This document shows, one piece after another, positions 52,437 through 60,964 of a stretch of DNA of 64,000 bases (positions within the stretch are counted from its first letter, which is position 1; every line of letters starts with the position of its first letter). The stretch covers positions 439,739 to 503,738 of the forward strand of contig NZ_RQJO01000011.1 of assembly GCF_003858635.1 (NCBI RefSeq), in the 5' to 3' direction. Origin of the DNA: Larkinella rosea (GTDB lineage: Bacteria; Bacteroidota; Bacteroidia; Cytophagales; Spirosomataceae). The notes beneath the pieces were generated by a model that worked only from the letters and a program-made list of their open reading frames with translations, had not been told where the DNA came from and searched no databases. The translations under genes and the position numbers were made by a program.

Positions 52437-54926
52437 TTAAAGCCGTTCTTCAAATAATTTTAATATCCGTTTGTATTCGTCCATCCAACTGGTCGGTTCG
52501 ACAAAACCGTGGTCTTCAAGCGGATAGGATGCTACTTCCCAATTTTCCTTTCGCAACTCGATCAGCCGCTGCGTCAGCCGCACAACGTCCTGATAATGAA
52601 CGTTCACGTCCACCATGCCGTGGCAGATGAGCAAATGCCCTTTCAGGCCGTTGGCGAAATAAATCGGCGAACTGCGCCGGTAAGCCAGCGTGTCGGTGTA
52701 AGGCTCGTTCAGGATGTTGGCGGTGTAGCCGTGGTTATAAGCCGCCCAGTCGGTTACCGGTCGCAGCGCAGCCCCGGCGGCAAACACCTCGGGCGTCGTA
52801 AACATGGCCATAAGCGTAATAAAACCGCCGTACGAACCGCCGTACAAACCGATCCGTTTGGCATCGACACCGTGTTCTTTCACCAGCCACTGAACCGCAT
52901 CGATGTTGTCGGTCAAATCCTTGCCGCCCATGTGCCGGTAAATGCCCGTTCGCCAGTCGCGGCCGTAGCCCGCACTGGCCCGGTAATCGACGTCCAAAAC
53001 CGTATAGCCCTTGTCGGCCAGCAGGTTATGAAACATGTATTCCCGGAAATACTGGCTCCACCATTTGTGGGCATTTTGCAGATAACCGGCACCGTGGACA
53101 AACAGAACCGCTTTGCCATTCGGTTTGGCGGGTTTGAAAAGCCGGCCGTAAATAGTCTGTCCGTCGCGCGCCGGAATCGTAACAATGGCCGGATCGCGCC
53201 AGGGATACGCCTGAAATTCTGGGGTTAACGATTGCGTTAGCTGAACCGGAGTTGTCGAAACAATAGCTTTCTTCTTACCGGTATTCATTGTTAATGGTTC
53301 ATTCGGGGCCGCCCGGCGGTTCATTAAAACCAGCTCCCACGGTTTGTTGCTATACGAATAGCGAACGGCCAGTTGCGTTTCGTCCGGCGAAAGCGTTACA
53401 TCATTGGCACCGGTCATCGTTGTGAGTTTGGTGCGCTCTCCACCGGTGACGGCCATCCGGTAAAAATGCTGTTCGCCGGGATGTACCTCGTTGGTCGTCA
53501 GGTAAAAATAATTTTTGTCTTTCGACAACTGAATCTGCTGAACTTCAAACTTCCCCTTTGTCAACTGTTTCTTTTCGCCCGTTGCCACGTTGACAGTATA
53601 CACGTGGGAATAACCGTCGGCTTCGGAAAGGAAATAGAAGGTCTGGTGATCCGCCAGAAAACCACTCGTCCCCGACTGAGGACCAAAACCGCTCACCCAG
53701 GCTTCGTCGCGCTGGCGGTCGAGGAGTTTCAATTGGCGGGTAGCCGGGTCGAGCAGCATGATCCAGCGGTCTTTGTTGTCGAAGGAACGGATCGTGACCA
53801 CGGCATTTTTCCCGTCTTCCGACCAGATCGGGCCGGAAATCGTCACGGCCCGATTAGCCGGCTTGGTTACTTTCCTGGTGGTATCGGCCGTGATTTCACC
53901 CGCCGAAGGACCTCGTTTTATCGTTCCATCGGGAACGGAAGCCGGAACGGGGGCGGTTTTGGCGTAATCCGGCGAATCGGTGATACCCGGAATGGTTTTG
54001 GTCGAAACGGCCTGAATGGTATCGCGCTGAATGTCATAGACATAAAATTCCGAACTGGAAAAAGGCGCGCCCACTTTGGTACGGGCGGTGAGGTCTTCCG
54101 TAAAACCGGATTCGGTCACGTAGCTCGGCACAATGGCGGTTTTAGCACCCTGCGCCGATTTCAGCAACGAAAACGTTACAAACCGGCCGTCGGGGCTAAG
54201 CTGCGGATTCTGGACGGTCCGGCCATCGGTATAAAATTGTTTCGGGCGTTTGGGCTGATCGGTTTTGGTGATTTTCTCCCCCTCGTCCTTTTTGGCTTTC
54301 CGCTCTTTCAGCACGTCGAACAGCGCCAGTTGGTCGCGTTTGAGCCAGGCTTCCTGGTCGTTGGTTTTAGGAGTTACTTTTTTGGTTCCGGAATCAAGAT
54401 TGGTTACCTGCGTCAATTCGCCGTTGGCCAGCGAAAGCGTGAACAGATTATTCGCCCGGACGAAAACCACCCGCTGCTCATCCCCGCTAAAAACTGGGTT
54501 GCTTTCCCGCTCAACGGTATTGGTGAGCTGCCGTACGGTAAAACTACCGGTTTTGCCTGGTTTGGTATCGAGCAGAAACAAATCGCCGTCTTTTTCGTAA
54601 AGTTTCAGGGTATGCGCCCGGTTGTAGCTTCCGCCCGTGGCTGGAGATAGTTTTTGCCGTTCTGCCGGGCTGACCTTCACGGGCTTACGGTCGCCGGAAA
54701 GTACAATTTTATACAACGAATCGCCTTTGGCCTGAACCGGATTCCAGTTGAAGTAAATCGTTTTGGAATCTTCCGCCCAAAAGATTCCCGAAGGCGAGGT
54801 TCCGATCCAGCTTTTCGGGTCCTGCATGATTTTTTCAACGGTGAGTTGGGAGGGGGGCGGGGTCGGCGTTTGGGCTGTTGCGCTGACAATCAGCAGGCAA
54901 CCCAGGCCGATGAATAGTTGTTTCAT
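52437..54926 (-). CDS. Secreted S9 family peptidase (prolyl oligopeptidase/DPP IV-like)
   Basis: 829 residues from ATG 54926, giving signal peptide 'KQLFIGLGCLLIVSATAQ'; the longer frame has no signal. A WD40/DPP IV-type beta-propeller spans ~40-560 (repeated 'P-x-W-S-x-D-G' and 'LSPDGRFVTFSLL'). The C-terminal hydrolase domain (~580-829) has 'LFVHGAGYLQNAHKWW', nucleophile 'RIGLYGGSYGGFITLMAMF' (G-x-S-x-G), 'LLICHGMVDVNVHYQD' (Asp) and 'YPLEDHGFVEPTSW' (His). It cleaves dipeptides or oligopeptides, typically after proline, in the periplasm. Single gene. Confidence 0.93.
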   Translation of the reverse strand: MKQLFIGLGCLLIVSATAQTPTPPPSQLTVEKIMQDPKSWIGTSPSGIFWAEDSKTIYFNWNPVQAKGDSLYKIVLSGDRKPVKVSPAERQKLSPATGGSYNRAHTLKLYEKDGDLFLLDTKPGKTGSFTVRQLTNTVERESNPVFSGDEQRVVFVRANNLFTLSLANGELTQVTNLDSGTKKVTPKTNDQEAWLKRDQLALFDVLKERKAKKDEGEKITKTDQPKRPKQFYTDGRTVQNPQLSPDGRFVTFSLLKSAQGAKTAIVPSYVTESGFTEDLTARTKVGAPFSSSEFYVYDIQRDTIQAVSTKTIPGITDSPDYAKTAPVPASVPDGTIKRGPSAGEITADTTRKVTKPANRAVTISGPIWSEDGKNAVVTIRSFDNKDRWIMLLDPATRQLKLLDRQRDEAWVSGFGPQSGTSGFLADHQTFYFLSEADGYSHVYTVNVATGEKKQLTKGKFEVQQIQLSKDKNYFYLTTNEVHPGEQHFYRMAVTGGERTKLTTMTGANDVTLSPDETQLAVRYSYSNKPWELVLMNRRAAPNEPLTMNTGKKKAIVSTTPVQLTQSLTPEFQAYPWRDPAIVTIPARDGQTIYGRLFKPAKPNGKAVLFVHGAGYLQNAHKWWSQYFREYMFHNLLADKGYTVLDVDYRASAGYGRDWRTGIYRHMGGKDLTDNIDAVQWLVKEHGVDAKRIGLYGGSYGGFITLMAMFTTPEVFAAGAALRPVTDWAAYNHGYTANILNEPYTDTLAYRRSSPIYFANGLKGHLLICHGMVDVNVHYQDVVRLTQRLIELRKENWEVASYPLEDHGFVEPTSWMDEYKRILKLFEERL

Positions 54927-55059
54927 TGATGAATGTGAGGCTAGCACGGTTTTAAAAGATGAAATTAGCGAGAAAATGGGAAAAGGATTAGATTTGGACA
55001 AAAACAAGCGTTGATTAGCCGCACTTTGGTATTATTTTTTGTTGTATTATTGAAAAATT

Positions 55060-55347
55060 ATGCTGTACGTTCTTCACGCTTACGATTTTACCGACGATCA
55101 GGCCATGGACCGACGCCTGGCCGTTCGTCCGAAGCACTTCGAAGGAGCCCGCCAACTGAAAGCAGCGGGCCAGTTTATCCTTGGTGGTGCGTTACTCGAT
55201 CCCGACGGAAAGATGATCGGTTCGATGATGCTCCTGGATTTTACCACAACCGAGCAACTGAACGACTGGCTGAAGTCGGAAGTGTACATTACCGGAAAAG
55301 TTTGGGAACGAATTGATATTAAGCCGTTTAAACAGGCGGAGGTTTAA
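55060..55347 (+). CDS. YciI-family protein
   Basis: 95 residues. Ferredoxin-like fold segments typical of YciI: 'VLHAYDFTDD', 'RLAVRPKHFEGARQLKAAGQ' with the conserved His (~28) and R-x-x-H pattern, 'ILGGALLDPDGKMIGSMMLL' and 'WLKSEVYITGKVWERIDIKP'. Family members are small dimeric proteins, some with cis-enol lyase-like activity; function here unknown. Followed by a hairpin-bearing gap before a HAD phosphatase on the same strand. Confidence 0.9.
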   Translation: MLYVLHAYDFTDDQAMDRRLAVRPKHFEGARQLKAAGQFILGGALLDPDGKMIGSMMLLDFTTTEQLNDWLKSEVYITGKVWERIDIKPFKQAEV

Positions 55348-55357
55348 AATAGGTGGA

Positions 55358-55465
55358 CGGTATACGGTTTACAGTTTTCGGTGGCTGACGCATTTCGAAA
55401 TTCAGTATTCAAAATTCGTTATTTAAGAGCGCGTCAGCCTGCCGTAAACTAAAAACCGGATACCG
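55358..55465. repeat. Intergenic long hairpin between the YciI and HAD genes
   Basis: CGGTATACGGTTTACAGTTT... with GGCTGACGC (55358-55391) is mirrored by GCGTCAGCC...CCGGATACCG (55431-55465), about 27 of 34 paired. The right arm ends ~20 bp before the next ATG. Confidence 0.85.
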
Positions 55466-55483
55466 AATGCCGCAGAAAAACGA

Positions 55484-56170
55484 ATGATTCAGGCAGCAAT
55501 ATTTGACATGGACGGCCTTCTGGTCGATTCGGAGCCGTATTGGCGGGAAGTTGAGATTGACGTATTTCGAACGGTTGGCCTGGAAATGGACGACGAGATG
55601 TGCAAACGAACGACCGGTTTACCGACTGACGCGGTTGTACGGTATTGGTATGAGAAGCATCCGTGGCACAATCGCAGTATTGAAGACGTAGGCGCGGAAA
55701 TTATTCAGGGCGCTTACGACCAGATCGGTAAACACGCGGGGCCGATGCCGGGCGTACCGGAAATTCTGGACCTGTTTCGGCAGCGGGGGATTCCGATGGC
55801 GATTGCGTCGGCCTCGCCCATGCACCTGATCGAAGCCGTGATCGATCGGCTGAATATCCAGTCCTATTTCACGCTCTGGCATTCGGCCACGCTCGAAAAA
55901 CGGAATAAACCGCATCCGGATGTGTATCTGGGAACCGCCCGCAAACTGGGTGTTGAACCAACAGTTTGTGTCGCCTTTGAAGATTCCGGAAACGGACTGA
56001 AATCGGCCCATGCGGCCGACATGCTCACGGTAGCTGTTCCGGCCGATTACGAATTCGACGACCCCAAGTTCAACATCGCTACGCTAAAAATTTCGTCAAT
56101 AACGCAGTTTAATCAACAGAAACTGACGGAATTAGAAACTCAGTTATCCATAAGTACGACAATCCGCTGA
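55484..56170 (+). CDS. HAD-superfamily sugar phosphatase (HxpB/YniC-like)
   Basis: 228 residues. HAD motif I 'FDMDGLLVDSEPYW' (nucleophile and acid Asp at ~8 and ~10), motif II 'MAIASASP' (Ser ~108-110), motif III Lys in 'LEKRNKPHPDVYL' and motif IV 'VAFEDSGNGLKSAHAADM'. A helical cap spans ~18-85. It is closest to 2-deoxyglucose-6-phosphatase / beta-phosphoglucomutase-like enzymes, though the cap residues do not settle phosphatase versus mutase. The PhzF gene follows after 15 bp, suggesting co-transcription. Confidence 0.92.
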   Translation: MIQAAIFDMDGLLVDSEPYWREVEIDVFRTVGLEMDDEMCKRTTGLPTDAVVRYWYEKHPWHNRSIEDVGAEIIQGAYDQIGKHAGPMPGVPEILDLFRQRGIPMAIASASPMHLIEAVIDRLNIQSYFTLWHSATLEKRNKPHPDVYLGTARKLGVEPTVCVAFEDSGNGLKSAHAADMLTVAVPADYEFDDPKFNIATLKISSITQFNQQKLTELETQLSISTTIR

Positions 56171-56185
56171 AATCCTAAACTCACT

Positions 56186-56986
56186 ATGCCTATCCGCTTT
56201 TATCAACTTGACGCGTTTACCGACCAGCTTTTTGGCGGTAATCCGGCCGCAGTTTGTCCGCTGACCGAATGGTTGCCCGACGAAACCATGCAGACCATTG
56301 CGGCTGAAAACAACCTGGCCGAAACTGCCTTTTACGTCCCCGTCGACCGCGAACAGGGGTTGTATCACATTCGCTGGTTTACACCCACGGTGGAGGTCGA
56401 TCTGTGCGGACACGCTACGCTGGCGTCGGCTTACGTGGTGTTTTTTCTGGAAAAAACCGAAGAAGGCGAGACACTTTCCTTTGATTCCCGAAGCGGTATT
56501 TTGAAGGTTCGGCGCGAAGAGGATTGGCTGATTCTGGATTTCCCGACGGATTCCACGCACATTGCCATTCAGCCACCGGCGTTGGAAACCAGTTTGGGCG
56601 GTCTCAAACCGATCGAGGTGTTGAAGGGAAAAACCGACTATCTGATTGTTTTCGAGAACGAACAGCAGATCCGGGACATGCAGCCCGACTTCCGGGAACT
56701 GGCGACGATTCCGGCGCGGGGCATCATCGTGACAGCTCCCGGAAATGCCCCGATTGACTTTGTTTCGCGGTTTTTTGGTCCACAATCGGGCATCGACGAA
56801 GATCCGGTGACGGGTTCTGCCCATACAACGCTTATTCCGTATTGGGCCGAAAAGTTGGGTAAAACCGAACTCACGGCGCGTCAGATCTCGAAGCGGGGCG
56901 GTTTTTTGAAGTGTAAATTACTGCATGAGCGGGTTGAAATTGGTGGGCAGGTGAAGCTGTATCTGACCGGCGAATTCGAACTCTAA
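56186..56986 (+). CDS. PhzF-family isomerase/epimerase-like protein
   Basis: 266 residues. Starts 'YQLDAFTDQLFGGNPAAVCP', typical of the family, with the catalytic Glu in 'NNLAETAFYVP' (~47) and 'VDLCGHATLASAYVVF' (conserved Asp/His region, ~74), then in the second half 'FFGPQSGIDEDPVTGSAHT' (~195). The two-domain fold resembles diaminopimelate epimerase. PhzF itself isomerises a dihydroanthranilate in phenazine synthesis, but most homologues occur without phenazine genes and none are seen here. Its stop overlaps that of the convergent DoxX gene by 4 bp. Confidence 0.94.
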   Translation: MPIRFYQLDAFTDQLFGGNPAAVCPLTEWLPDETMQTIAAENNLAETAFYVPVDREQGLYHIRWFTPTVEVDLCGHATLASAYVVFFLEKTEEGETLSFDSRSGILKVRREEDWLILDFPTDSTHIAIQPPALETSLGGLKPIEVLKGKTDYLIVFENEQQIRDMQPDFRELATIPARGIIVTAPGNAPIDFVSRFFGPQSGIDEDPVTGSAHTTLIPYWAEKLGKTELTARQISKRGGFLKCKLLHERVEIGGQVKLYLTGEFEL

Positions 56987-57393
56987 CGTTCATCGAAAGA
57001 CGGTTTTCCGGGACCGTTTAGAAGCAGAAAGACACTCATCGCCAGCAGATTAATGGCGGGGAGTGCATTTTTGTAGGTGTCGTTGATGGCGACATGCCCG
57101 ATCAGAACGGCAAACACAAAATTGATCAGCAGAAAAAAAGCCGCCCAGCGCGTCCAAAGCCCGATAATCATCAGAATACCGCCCAGAAACTCCGCGTAAG
57201 CCGAGAAGGTCGCGCTGACCAGCGGAAGCGGAAACCCCAAATCTTTTAGCCAGTTACCATAGGCCGTAATCCCCTCAGTGGGGTGGAGGGCCGTATGCCC
57301 GGCTGCGTCGATAAGCTGGTAGCCAAACGCCAGTCGGAGCAGAAAAGGCGCATAGGGCCGAAACCGGTTTAAGGTGGTAAAAATTGATTTCAT
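56983..57393 (-). CDS. DoxX-family membrane protein
   Basis: 136 residues from ATG 57393 ('MKSIFTTLNRFRPYAPFLLR'); the much longer frame upstream overlaps another gene and is not credible. Four hydrophobic segments: 'YAPFLLRLAFGYQLIDAAG', 'PLVSATFSAYAEFLGGILMI', 'WAAFFLLINFVFAVLIGHV' and 'ALPAINLLAMSVFLLLNG', with the family's 'AEFLGGILMIIGLWTRWAA' pattern. DoxX-like proteins are small inner-membrane proteins, some tied to redox or thiol stress; role unknown. Confidence 0.88.
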   Translation of the reverse strand: MKSIFTTLNRFRPYAPFLLRLAFGYQLIDAAGHTALHPTEGITAYGNWLKDLGFPLPLVSATFSAYAEFLGGILMIIGLWTRWAAFFLLINFVFAVLIGHVAINDTYKNALPAINLLAMSVFLLLNGPGKPSFDER

Positions 57394-57449
57394 GGAAAAT
57401 TCAAAGGAAATGAAAGTATAGAGCAGACTATTCTTGGAATAAACAATGA

Positions 57450-57480
57450 TTGGATTTGTTCTAAATAAGCAATATCTTTG
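57450..57480 (+). promoter_or_regulatory. Promoter of the small Cys/Lys-rich protein gene
   Basis: TTGG (57450-57453), N19, TATCTTTG (57473-57480): exact -7 consensus, one mismatch at -33 and ideal spacing. Start expected near 57487, 15 bases before the ATG. Confidence 0.75.
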
Positions 57481-57501
57481 GGTCGCAATGTAGAAAGCGC
57501 C

Positions 57502-57666
57502 ATGATCGGATTGACTGAAAAATCGTTTGAATACTCGTTTTTGACCGAATCGCCCAAGGAATTCGACCGGAATCCATTTGCGGGTGACCTGGAATGTGTC
57601 TTCAAAAAGTGCTGTAAAAAATGGAAAAAGAAAGGGAAGCATTGCAAAAAATGCCCTGAAAAATAA
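57502..57666 (+). CDS. Small Lys/Cys-rich protein (54 residues)
   Basis: Starts at ATG 57502, 22 bases after a consensus promoter. N-terminal half 'MIGLTEKSFEYSFLTESPKE'; the C-terminal half is strongly basic with four cysteines in two pairs ('ECVFKKCCKKWKKKGKHCKK' then 'CPEK'). No signal peptide. The C-x(4)-C-C-x(8)-C-x-x-C spacing could bind a metal ion or nucleic acid. No named family recognised. It lies between divergent DoxX and co-directional GNAT genes; the promoter supports it being real. Confidence 0.65.
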   Translation: MIGLTEKSFEYSFLTESPKEFDRNPFAGDLECVFKKCCKKWKKKGKHCKKCPEK

Positions 57667-57741
57667 CTTTTTCCGAACGTAACTCCATTTTTTTTGACCG
57701 TTGGATAAATAGGTCAGCCGGATTTCTGCCAACTTTGGGCC

Positions 57742-58194
57742 ATGCAAATTCGGTATGAAATTTACAACGGTTTTCCGCCCGAACCCACGCTTCAGGCAAT
57801 TATTCATTTACACCAACGTGTTTTTACCGGGCAAACCGCCGGCGAACTGCTTCAGGAATTTGAAGAGGTGAAAAACCGCAATCTGCTGACGGTACTGGCT
57901 ATCCACGATCTGGCCGTGGTTGGGTATAAAATGGGTTATCAGCGTAAACCCGGCCATTTCTACAGCTGGCTCGGCTGCGTCAGTCCGGATTACCGGCGGC
58001 AGGGTATCGCGGGCGAATTGATGCACCAGCAACATGACTGGTGTCGATTCAACGGCTTTTCGGCCATTCGGACCCATACCCGCAACCAATGGCGTGACAT
58101 GCTCATTCTCAACATCCGCTCCGGTTTTGACATCATTGGTACCATCGCCAGTGCCAACAGCCACACGACAATTGTCCTGGAAAAGAGACTTTAA
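57742..58194 (+). CDS. GNAT-family N-acetyltransferase
   Basis: 150 residues. The acetyl-CoA-binding motif A is 'GCVSPDYRRQGIAGELMHQQ' (R-x-x-G-I-A, ~78-90), preceded by strand 'VVGYKMGYQ' and followed by 'FSAIRTHTRNQWRDMLILNI' and 'GFDIIGT'. It acetylates an unknown amine. HemW follows 57 bp downstream on the same strand. Confidence 0.9.
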   Translation: MQIRYEIYNGFPPEPTLQAIIHLHQRVFTGQTAGELLQEFEEVKNRNLLTVLAIHDLAVVGYKMGYQRKPGHFYSWLGCVSPDYRRQGIAGELMHQQHDWCRFNGFSAIRTHTRNQWRDMLILNIRSGFDIIGTIASANSHTTIVLEKRL

Positions 58195-58251
58195 TGGATA
58201 CCGAAGTGGCCCTTCGGGAACTTGAACTTCGCCAGATTTGTAGTTTCGCCA

Positions 58252-59400
58252 ATGCATCTTTACGTCCATATTCCTTTCTGCAAACAGGCCTGCCATTACT
58301 GCGACTTTCATTTTAGCACCAGTCTGAAGCAGAAAACCGCCCTGATCGATGCGCTCTGCCGGGAAATTGAACTGCAAAAAGATTACCTGCCCAATCGCCG
58401 GCTCGAAACCATTTACCTGGGCGGTGGAACTCCGTCGCTGCTCGCCGAGCAGGAATTAAATCAACTTTTTGAAACGATTCACCGGTTTTATACGGTTTCG
58501 CCGGATGCAGAAATAACGCTTGAGGCTAATCCGGACGACCTGATCGGCCCCGAGGCTGATCCGATGGTTCCACTGCGGATTTTTCGGAAGTATGTAAACC
58601 GGTTAAGTATTGGCATTCAGTCGTTTCACGAGGCCAATTTGCGGTTGATGAATCGGCCCCATTCCGCGCCCGAAGCCGAAAACTGCGTGCGTCTGGCGCA
58701 GGAAACCGGGTTCGAAAATCTGACGATTGATTTGATCTACGGTGTTCCCGCCGAAACGCACGCAGTTTGGCAGGCGGATTTGGCGAAAGCGATGGCGTTG
58801 AATGTGCCGCACGTTTCGGCGTATTGCCTGACCATCGAACCCGGTACGGTTTTTGGTAACTGGCACAAAAAAGGGCGTTTGCAGGCTGCTGATGATGAAT
58901 TTGCGGCTGAACAGTTCACGAAGCTGGTGCAAACGCTGGCAGAGAACGGCTACGAGCAGTACGAAATCTCGAATTTTGCCAAGCCGGGCCGGGAAGCGCG
59001 TCACAACAGCAGTTACTGGAAACGGCGGCCCTACCTCGGCATTGGTCCAAGTGCGCACTCGTTCAACGGTCCGAGCCGCCAATACAACATTGCCAATAAT
59101 TCGCAGTATATCCGGGCGATTGAAAAGAGCGAAATTCCCGGAACGGTGGAAAAATTGTCGCGCGCCGATCAGGTCAATGATTATTTATTGACGGGAATCC
59201 GGACCAAATGGGGGTGTGACCTCCGGGAACTTACCAATCTGGCAGGGGCTGATTTTCAGGTGCTTCGCCGAATTGAACTGCAAAAGCTACAGAATCAGGG
59301 CTGGCTTTTGCTCGAAAACCACGTACTCACCTTAACTCCAGCCGGCAAGCTCTTTGCCGACCGTGTGGCCGCCGAACTGTTTATGGATGATGAATTATGA
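58252..59400 (+). CDS. hemW: Radical SAM heme chaperone HemW
   Basis: 382 residues from ATG 58252; an earlier in-frame start lacks family similarity. Begins 'LYVHIPFCKQACHYCDFHFS' with the C-x(3)-C-x(2)-C cluster motif (here followed by D-F rather than the extra Cys pattern of HemN), 'YLGGGTPSLL' (SAM site, ~63) and 'ARHNSSYWKRRPYLGIGPSA' with the HemW signature H-N-x-x-Y-W (~252). C-terminal HemN-type domain present. HemW inserts heme into respiratory proteins rather than acting as coproporphyrinogen oxidase. An ATGAACGAT-type hairpin begins at its stop codon. Confidence 0.94.
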   Translation: MHLYVHIPFCKQACHYCDFHFSTSLKQKTALIDALCREIELQKDYLPNRRLETIYLGGGTPSLLAEQELNQLFETIHRFYTVSPDAEITLEANPDDLIGPEADPMVPLRIFRKYVNRLSIGIQSFHEANLRLMNRPHSAPEAENCVRLAQETGFENLTIDLIYGVPAETHAVWQADLAKAMALNVPHVSAYCLTIEPGTVFGNWHKKGRLQAADDEFAAEQFTKLVQTLAENGYEQYEISNFAKPGREARHNSSYWKRRPYLGIGPSAHSFNGPSRQYNIANNSQYIRAIEKSEIPGTVEKLSRADQVNDYLLTGIRTKWGCDLRELTNLAGADFQVLRRIELQKLQNQGWLLLENHVLTLTPAGKLFADRVAAELFMDDEL

Positions 59401-59468
59401 ACGATAAATGATGAATTGACGACCGCAAATGAAATTCATCGTTCATAACTCATCATTCATCATTAGTT
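59397..59468. repeat. Intergenic hairpin between hemW and mtgA
   Basis: ATGAACGAT (59397-59405) pairs with ATCGTTCAT (59438-59446); alternatively GATGAATT (59410-59417) pairs with AATTCATC (59433-59440). Further TCATCATTCATCATT lies to the right. Two mutually exclusive stems are possible. The left arm overlaps the hemW stop. Confidence 0.75.
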
Positions 59469-59477
59469 TTGCGTTTA

Positions 59478-60278
59478 ATGAGTACTTCCCGTCCCGTTAA
59501 TCGCTTGCGCTCAACACCGCCACATTCGGTTTCATCCCGCCCGGGTCGCTCCCCGCGTACGGGTTCTGCCATCCGCCAGCGACCCTGGCTGGAAAGAGCC
59601 ATTCGGTTGGTGGCCAAACTGATCACTGTTTTATTTTTGACATCCTTTGGCTGGGTAGTGTTGCTGAAGTACCTCCCGGTTTCGATTACACCGCTGATGA
59701 TTTCACGAAAGATTGAGGCTTCATCGGAAGATCAGGACAGCAAGATTTATAAAAACTGGACACCTTACGAAGACCTCTCCAAAGAAGCCGCGCTGGCGGT
59801 TGTTGCGTCGGAAGACCAGGCGTTTCCGAGCCATTGGGGCTTCGATTTTGATGAAATTCAGGACGCCATCAAAGAAAACCAGCGCCGGAAACGGCAACGG
59901 GGGGCTAGTACCATTTCTCAGCAGGTGGCTAAAAACGTCTTCTTGTGGAATGGGCGGAGCTATATCCGTAAAGGGCTCGAAGTCTATTTTACATTTCTGA
60001 TCGAACTGATCTGGGGCAAAGAACGCATTCTGGAAGTGTATCTGAACGTCGCTGAAACCGGTCCGCTTACGTTCGGAGTGGAAGCTGCATCCCGGCGTTA
60101 TTACGGCCATTCGGCTAAAACGCTCAGCCGTACGGAGGCTGCCCGGATTGCCGCCGTACTACCCAATCCCCGTTTGTTTTCCATAAAAAAACCGTCTGCA
60201 TATACGCAACGCCGGACCCGTCAAATTGCCCGCCAAATGCGTTATCTGGGTGGCCAAAATTACCTGACTAATTTGTAA
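59478..60278 (+). CDS. mtgA: Monofunctional peptidoglycan glycosyltransferase
   Basis: 266 residues from ATG 59478; a TTG 9 bases earlier is possible. A basic cytoplasmic N-terminus (~1-40) is followed by one membrane helix (~45-65). The GT51 domain has 'VVASEDQAFPSHWGFDFDEI' (catalytic Glu ~112), 'GASTISQQVAKNVFLW' (~145-160) and 'ERILEVYLNVAETG' (~187, second Glu region). It polymerises lipid II into glycan without transpeptidation. This is the third wall-synthesis gene in the window besides the SEDS-PBP fusion and the lytic transglycosylase. Confidence 0.95.
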   Translation: MSTSRPVNRLRSTPPHSVSSRPGRSPRTGSAIRQRPWLERAIRLVAKLITVLFLTSFGWVVLLKYLPVSITPLMISRKIEASSEDQDSKIYKNWTPYEDLSKEAALAVVASEDQAFPSHWGFDFDEIQDAIKENQRRKRQRGASTISQQVAKNVFLWNGRSYIRKGLEVYFTFLIELIWGKERILEVYLNVAETGPLTFGVEAASRRYYGHSAKTLSRTEAARIAAVLPNPRLFSIKKPSAYTQRRTRQIARQMRYLGGQNYLTNL

Positions 60279-60476
60279 GATCGTTGATTTAGTTGTATTT
60301 TTAATTTAAATAAAAACGGATTAAAAATAGTTGTAACGCATACATTTCTTACAATTAAGTTAGTGATCCTCTCTTTTAATTTAGGATTAATATCGTTTTG
60401 ATCGACTCATAAACCGGGCTTTTTCTATATCCGGTAGATAAGATTTTGTCCGTAACTTGAACCGAATCGTACAAAA

Positions 60477-60956
60477 ATGCCATCATCAAACAGGTTACTA
60501 AATTCACCCTCCCTACAGCGAAAAATCTCTGTTTTTATTGTAGATGACGATGAAGATGACCGCCAATTTATTCATCGGGCTTTTCAAAATGTGGGAGCTA
60601 AACACCAGATTGTTCAATTCGAAGACGGCGAGCAATTGATGGAAAGCCTGATCGGTAGGAGCGATTCTGCTGAAAAAATAGCCCGGTGTGCATTAATTAT
60701 CTTAGATGTAAATATGCACCGAATGAGCGGAATTGAAGTACTGAATGCGATCAAATCCAATGATTTGTTAAAACATATTCCAACTGTGATGTTGTCGACT
60801 TCCATCGAAGAAGATCTGGTGCAAACCGCCTATCAAATGGGGGCAAATGGCTATTTGCAAAAACCCAATCTGATGGACGATTATAATCACCTTGTTATCA
60901 GCATGCAGGCCTGTTTTCTGGAGGTTCCCAGCGTACGCTGGTCCACTTTAGTTTGA
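60477..60956 (+). CDS. Single-domain response regulator (CheY/Rcp1-like)
   Basis: 159 residues with only a receiver domain: acidic cluster 'FIVDDDEDDRQF' (~20-31), phosphoacceptor in 'ALIILDVNMHRMSG' (Asp ~80), Thr/Ser 'TVMLSTS' (~107-110) and Lys in 'GYLQKPN' (~131). The D-D-D-E-D-D stretch and length are those of stand-alone receivers that work with phytochrome-like or hybrid kinases. No output domain and no kinase nearby. The 200-bp upstream region is AT-rich without a clear consensus promoter. Confidence 0.93.
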   Translation: MPSSNRLLNSPSLQRKISVFIVDDDEDDRQFIHRAFQNVGAKHQIVQFEDGEQLMESLIGRSDSAEKIARCALIILDVNMHRMSGIEVLNAIKSNDLLKHIPTVMLSTSIEEDLVQTAYQMGANGYLQKPNLMDDYNHLVISMQACFLEVPSVRWSTLV

Positions 60957-60964
60957 GATTCCGA

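Noticed and set aside
53373-54650. 425-codon open frame on the plus strand opposite the S9 peptidase
   Set aside because: It is antisense to a gene with clear catalytic motifs and signal peptide, and its composition (rich in Arg, Gly, Phe, His) is that of a codon-bias shadow; no family features.
57394-57807. N-terminal extension of the DoxX gene to a 274-codon frame
   Set aside because: The extra part overlaps the small Cys/Lys-rich gene and its promoter, and does not resemble DoxX proteins.
58195-58251. Extension of HemW to an earlier start at 58222
   Set aside because: The added ten residues are not family-like; ATG 58252 gives the standard LYVHIPFC start.
7404-59468. Intergenic inverted repeats considered as terminal repeats of insertion sequences or MITEs
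   Set aside because: No transposase, no target-site duplications seen, arms lie within gene gaps, and sequences are not shared between loci beyond short words.
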